DNA of 64,000 nt from positions 3,162,001-3,226,000 of the forward strand of contig NZ_CP123584.1 in assembly GCF_045277565.1 (NCBI RefSeq). Direction: 5' to 3'. Each line of letters opens with the position of its first letter. Positions within the stretch are counted from its first letter, which is position 1. Of this stretch, positions 60,233 to 64,000 are shown one piece after another. The notes beneath the pieces were generated by a model. It worked only from the letters and a program-made list of their open reading frames with translations. It ran no database searches and was not told where the DNA came from. Source of the stretch: Aliisedimentitalea scapharcae. GTDB lineage: Bacteria > Pseudomonadota > Alphaproteobacteria > Rhodobacterales > Rhodobacteraceae. Made by a program: the position numbers and the translations under genes.

Positions 60233-60288
60233 AAAAAAGGCCCGGATCGCCTTGCGATCCGGGCCGGTCGGATGCCGCAGGCATCCGA
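60233..60288 (-). terminator. uvrD terminator with upstream hairpin
   Basis: On the minus strand TCGGATGCC-tgc-GGCATCCGA is followed by GGCCCGGATCGC-aag-GCGATCCGGGCC and six T residues. The second, 12-bp stem is the terminator proper. Confidence 0.93.
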
Positions 60289-60294
60289 CACCGT

Positions 60295-62649
60295 TCAGAA
60301 TGGAATATCATCGCTTGAGGACACGAACCGGGCCACCACTTTCTTGGTCCCTGCCTTGTCAAAATCAATCTCCAGCTTGTCACCTTCGATCCCGACCACA
60401 GCTCCATAGCCGAATTTCTGGTGGAACACCCGATCCCCCAGGGTAAAGCTCGACACCGCCTCCAGATCAATCACCGTGTTGCGGCTCTCCTTGGGTTGGG
60501 ACATGCCACGCTGACCGGACCGCGCCTGCAACCGTTTCCAGCCCGGCGAATTATAGCCATCCGCCTTGGCCACGCGCTCTTCGATCCCCCCTCGTGGCTG
60601 CGGTGTCTGCGCCGCCGCTCCATATCCGCCGCCGTACAACCCGGGTGGCGTCAGGACCTCGACATGATCCTCGGGCAGTTCATCGACGAATCGAGACGGC
60701 AGCTGCGATTGCCATTGGCCGAACACCCGCCGGTTGCCGGCAAATGAAATGGTACAGACCTCTTCGGCTCGGGTGATTCCCACATAGGCCAGCCGGCGCT
60801 CTTCCTCGAGCCCCTTTTGCCCGCTTTCATCCATCGACCGTTGGGACGGAAACAACCCGTCCTCCCATCCGGGCAGAAACACCGATGGAAACTCCAACCC
60901 CTTGGCCGCGTGCAAGGTCATGATGCTGATCTTTTGATCCGAATCCTGCTTGTCATTGTCCATGACCAGGCTGACATGTTCCAGAAACCCCTGCAGGTTC
61001 TCAAAGTTTTCCAGCGCCTTGACCAATTCCTTGAGGTTTTCCAACCGTCCCGGAGCTTCGGGCGACTTGTCGTTCTGCCACATGGTGGTATAGCCGCTTT
61101 CGTCCAGAACGATTTCCGCCAGCTCCATATGGGTCATGCCGGCGTCATTCACCAACCGCCCCCAACGGCCCAGATCCTCGACCAATTGGCGCAGGGCACC
61201 GCCGCCCTTGCCTTTGATCAACCCGTTGTCCACGGCAATCCGCGCCCCTTCGACCAAAGGCACCGCATGTTCGCGGGCCATCGCCTGAATGGTCTGCTGT
61301 GCCTTGTCCCCCAAACCGCGCTTGGGCGTGTTCACAATACGTTCAAACGCCAGATCATCCTCTGGGCTGACCACCTGCCGGAAGTAAGCCATGGCGTCCC
61401 GGATCTCCATCCGTTCATAGAACCGCGGCCCACCGATCACGCGATAGGGCAGCCCTATGGTCAGAAACCGATCTTCAAACGCGCGCATCTGATGCGAAGC
61501 CCGCACCAGAATAGCCACTTCGTTCAGATCGTACCCGCGCATCCCCCGGGTGCCGCGCTGCATCGATTCGATTTCCTCGCCGATCCAACGCGCCTCTTCC
61601 TCACCGTCCCAATGACCGATCAGACGGACCTTCTCGCCCTCTTCTGCCTCGGTCCACAGCTCCTTGCCCAAGCGCCCCTCGTTGCCCCGGATCACATTCG
61701 ACGCCGCCGCCAGAATATGCGGGGTCGAGCGATAGTTCTGCTCCAGCCGCACCACATGCGCGCCGGGAAAATCCTGTTCGAATCTCAGGATGTTGCCAAC
61801 CTCGGCCCCGCGCCAGCCATAGATTGACTGATCATCATCCCCGACACAGCAGATGTTCTTATGTCCCGCCGCCAAAAGGCGCAACCACAGGTATTGAGCG
61901 ATGTTTGTGTCCTGATATTCGTCCACCAGCACATAGCGGAACCAGCGCTGGTATTGCCCCAACACATCCGGGTGGGTCTGAAAGATCGTCACAACATGCA
62001 ACAGCAGGTCGCCAAAATCCGTTGCATTCAGATCCTTCAGGCGTTGCTGGTACCGGGCATAAAGCTCGATGCCGCGATGATTAAAAGCGCCCGACTCGGC
62101 CACCGGCACCTTGCCCGGAGTCAGGGCACGGTTCTTCCAGTCATCAATAATCCCGGCCAGCATGCGTGCGGGCCACCGTTTATCATCAATGTTTTCCGCC
62201 CGGATCAGCTGTTTCAGCAACCGAATCTGATCATCGGTATCCAGAATGGTAAAATTCGACTTGAGCCCCGCCAACTCGGCATGGCGGCGCAGCAGTTTCA
62301 CACAGATCGAATGAAAGGTGCCCAGCCATGGCATCCCCTCGATCGACTGCCCCAGCATGCGCCCGACCCGTTCTTTCATCTCGCGCGCGGCCTTGTTGGT
62401 GAAGGTCACTGCCAGAATCTCGTTCGGACGCGCCCGGCCTGTGTTCAACAAATGCACAATCCGCGCGGTCAGCGCCTTGGTCTTGCCCGTGCCCGCTCCG
62501 GCCAACATCAGCACAGGACCGTCCATCCGCTCCACAGCATCCCGCTGGGCCGGGTTCAAATCATCCAAATACGGCACCGGCCGGGCCGCCATGGCCCGGG
62601 CCGACAGGGAGGCGCCTTCGAAGGCGTCCATTTCGTCAAAACTGCTCAT
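60295..62649 (-). CDS. uvrD: UvrD/PcrA-type superfamily 1 DNA helicase
   Basis: A 784-aa 3'-to-5' helicase for nucleotide-excision and mismatch repair. Motifs in order are Q-motif LNPAQRDAVER, Walker A LAGAGTGKTKAL, motif Ia VTFTNKAAREMKERV, motif II LVDEYQDTN, motif III VGDDDQSIYGWRGAE, motif IV VRLEQNYRST, motif V IMTLHAAKGLEFPSVFLPG, and motif VI EERRLAYVGITRAEE. The C-terminal extension ends with a Tudor-like domain (GDRVFHQKFGYGAVVGIEGDKLEIDF). The ATG at 62649 has AGGA upstream; longer starts lack homology. A perfect LexA-type box is 42 bp upstream. The symbol could equally be pcrA. Confidence 0.95.
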   Translation of the reverse strand: MSSFDEMDAFEGASLSARAMAARPVPYLDDLNPAQRDAVERMDGPVLMLAGAGTGKTKALTARIVHLLNTGRARPNEILAVTFTNKAAREMKERVGRMLGQSIEGMPWLGTFHSICVKLLRRHAELAGLKSNFTILDTDDQIRLLKQLIRAENIDDKRWPARMLAGIIDDWKNRALTPGKVPVAESGAFNHRGIELYARYQQRLKDLNATDFGDLLLHVVTIFQTHPDVLGQYQRWFRYVLVDEYQDTNIAQYLWLRLLAAGHKNICCVGDDDQSIYGWRGAEVGNILRFEQDFPGAHVVRLEQNYRSTPHILAAASNVIRGNEGRLGKELWTEAEEGEKVRLIGHWDGEEEARWIGEEIESMQRGTRGMRGYDLNEVAILVRASHQMRAFEDRFLTIGLPYRVIGGPRFYERMEIRDAMAYFRQVVSPEDDLAFERIVNTPKRGLGDKAQQTIQAMAREHAVPLVEGARIAVDNGLIKGKGGGALRQLVEDLGRWGRLVNDAGMTHMELAEIVLDESGYTTMWQNDKSPEAPGRLENLKELVKALENFENLQGFLEHVSLVMDNDKQDSDQKISIMTLHAAKGLEFPSVFLPGWEDGLFPSQRSMDESGQKGLEEERRLAYVGITRAEEVCTISFAGNRRVFGQWQSQLPSRFVDELPEDHVEVLTPPGLYGGGYGAAAQTPQPRGGIEERVAKADGYNSPGWKRLQARSGQRGMSQPKESRNTVIDLEAVSSFTLGDRVFHQKFGYGAVVGIEGDKLEIDFDKAGTKKVVARFVSSSDDIPF

Positions 62650-62690
62650 GGCCGCGATCCTAACCTGACTGCCCGCACAACGAAAGAGGT

Positions 62691-62705
62691 GTTCGCGCAA
62701 TGTTC
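62691..62705. promoter_or_regulatory. LexA-type SOS box upstream of uvrD
   Basis: GTTCGCGCAATGTTC is a perfect GTTC-N7-GTTC direct repeat, the known alphaproteobacterial LexA site. It lies 42 bp upstream of the uvrD ATG and about 200 bp from the divergent dehydrogenase gene. Confidence 0.75.
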
Positions 62706-62902
62706 TGCAGGGTTTATTGCACCCATGTCCCAAAGCGGCGCGACACAGACTATGTTGCGTCGCCTGACCACAGGCGCGGAGGCACCGACCACAGGTCGGG
62801 GGCGACAGATCCGGTGCGCGGCACGCGCGCCTTTTGGCAGCGGGGCCAAAGAGGGCGACGCAAGGCTGGACTTTCCCGTCGGCACCATCACAAATATCCC
62901 TC

Positions 62903-64000
62903 ATGGATTTACATGCGCACTACCCTTCGCTTCACGACCTCAAAATCCGCGCCAAACGGCGCCTGCCAAAGTTCGTTTGGGACTATCTGGACAGCGGCAC
63001 CGGGATCGAGGCCGCAAAGGCGCGCAATCGCAACGGGCTGGACGCTTGGGGGTTTGTTCCCTCGATCCTGCATGGGCCACTGGATGTCGATCTGGGGATC
63101 GATCTGTTTGGGACCCGCTGTCCCCTCCCCTTTGGTATGGCCCCCGTGGGGATGTCCGGCCTGATCTGGCCCGACGCCGAAGGACATCTGGCTCGGGCCG
63201 CGGCGACCGCTGATATTCCTTATACTCTGTCCACCGTTGCCAGCCAAAGCCCCGAGGATCTGGCCCCTCACCTGGGGTCCAACGCCTGGTTCCAACTCTA
63301 CCCGCCCAAGGACCCGGACATTCGACAGGACTTGTTGGACCGCGCCCGCGCCGCGGGGTTCAAAACCCTGGTCTTGACCGTTGATGTGCCCGTCGCATCC
63401 CGCCGCGAACGTCAGGTGCGCAGTGGATTGACCCAACCGCCCAGGTTGACCCCACGCCTGATGGCGCAGGTGGCCCTGCGCCCCGGTTGGGCCCTGGGCA
63501 TGGCCCGGCGTGGAATGCCCAACATGCGCACCCTGGACAAATACATAACCCAGGACCTGAGCGGCCTGCCGCCAACGGCGCATATCGGCTATTTGCTGCG
63601 CACCTCTCCGGATTGGGGCTATGTCGAATGGCTGCGTGACCATTGGGATGGCCCGTTTGTGATCAAGGGCGTGATGCGCCCCGAAGATGCCGAGGCGCTG
63701 GACCGGATCGGCATCGACGGGCTGTGGGTGTCAAATCACGCAGGCCGCCAGTTCGATGGCAGCCCTGCCGCCATCGATGCCTTGCCTCTCATCCGCGCTG
63801 TCACAAAACGGCCGATTGTCTTTGACAGCGGGATCGAAGGCGGGCTCGACATCCTGCGTGCTCTGGCACTGGGGGCTGATTTCATCATGTTGGGGCGGGC
63901 CTATCACTATGCTCTTGCGGCCTTGGGACCGCACGGTCCAACCCATCTGACAGAGATTCTGCAGCGCGACCTGGAGGCCAACATGGGGCAAATGGGGTGT
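62903..64000 (+). CDS. FMN-dependent alpha-hydroxy-acid dehydrogenase, 3'-truncated
   Basis: The frame reads without a stop from the ATG at 62903 to the window edge (366 codons, nearly full length). It is a lactate dehydrogenase/glycolate oxidase-type TIM barrel, oxidising L-2-hydroxy acids. Hallmarks are FVWDYLDSGTGIEAAKARNRNGLDAW, PFGMAPVGMSGLIWPDAE, LVLTVDVPVASRRERQVRSG, the catalytic-His motif WVSNHAGRQFDGSPA, and ALALGADFIMLGRAYHYALAALG. Two deviations are visible. SNHAGRQ replaces the usual SNHGGRQ, and DSGIEGG stands where many homologues have D-x-GVRRG. The substrate and lldD identity are therefore uncertain. It is divergent from uvrD. Confidence 0.85.
   Translation, partial: MDLHAHYPSLHDLKIRAKRRLPKFVWDYLDSGTGIEAAKARNRNGLDAWGFVPSILHGPLDVDLGIDLFGTRCPLPFGMAPVGMSGLIWPDAEGHLARAAATADIPYTLSTVASQSPEDLAPHLGSNAWFQLYPPKDPDIRQDLLDRARAAGFKTLVLTVDVPVASRRERQVRSGLTQPPRLTPRLMAQVALRPGWALGMARRGMPNMRTLDKYITQDLSGLPPTAHIGYLLRTSPDWGYVEWLRDHWDGPFVIKGVMRPEDAEALDRIGIDGLWVSNHAGRQFDGSPAAIDALPLIRAVTKRPIVFDSGIEGGLDILRALALGADFIMLGRAYHYALAALGPHGPTHLTEILQRDLEANMGQMGC

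Overview
The window looks like chromosomal DNA of a Roseobacter-group alphaproteobacterium (Rhodobacterales). The evidence is GC-rich coding sequence, a complete alphaproteobacterial division and cell-wall (dcw) cluster, separate cobS and cobT cobaltochelatase genes, alphaproteobacterial-type LexA and CtrA sites, and a DUF1127 gene followed by CCUCCUCCC-loop ('cuckoo'/CcsR-like) RNA hairpins, as known from Rhodobacter. No rRNA, tRNA, CRISPR array, insertion sequence or prophage block was recognised.

Positions 1-19,900 are mostly housekeeping genes on the plus strand. They include aminopeptidase N, gatB, a DUF4177 protein, a J-domain protein, cobS, cobT, an Xaa-Pro aminopeptidase and a DUF427 protein. 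Minus-strand genes between them encode an MBL-fold hydrolase, a BolA protein, a methyltransferase and a DinB-family protein. The gaps hold dispersed two-stem repeats, 11-bp phased CGTGC repeats and short tandem repeats.

Positions 18,000-26,100 carry a minus-strand periplasmic nitrate reductase operon, napFDAGHBC. It continues into moeA and a DUF2478 gene, which links nitrate reduction to molybdenum cofactor supply. A Crp/Fnr-family regulator is divergent from napF, and an Fnr-like box lies upstream of napF. A ClC chloride channel, recN and bamD follow.

Positions 31,900-58,500 hold the dcw cluster on the minus strand. In transcription order it is mraZ-rsmH-ftsL-ftsI-murE-murF-mraY, an intrinsic terminator, murD, then a three-gene interruption (FAH-family protein, flavoprotein, bifunctional peptidoglycan hydrolase). 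It continues with ftsW-murG-murC, an APC permease, two DUF2484 paralogues and two small membrane proteins, then murB-ddl-ftsQ-ftsA-ftsZ-lpxC. A CtrA-type box lies ahead of ddl-ftsQA. Upstream of mraZ is about 1 kb without genes, holding a 10-nt-phased array of TGGGN-like half-sites (probable MraZ boxes) and a strong hairpin, which suggests autoregulation plus a long leader.

Positions 59,400-64,000 hold the DUF1127 gene with its four-hairpin anti-Shine-Dalgarno RNA, then uvrD/pcrA (minus) with a perfect LexA-type box, and a truncated FMN-dependent alpha-hydroxy-acid dehydrogenase. Start codons were often moved inward from the longest possible frame, using Shine-Dalgarno position and family N-termini. 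All functional calls are from reading the sequence; no database search was run.
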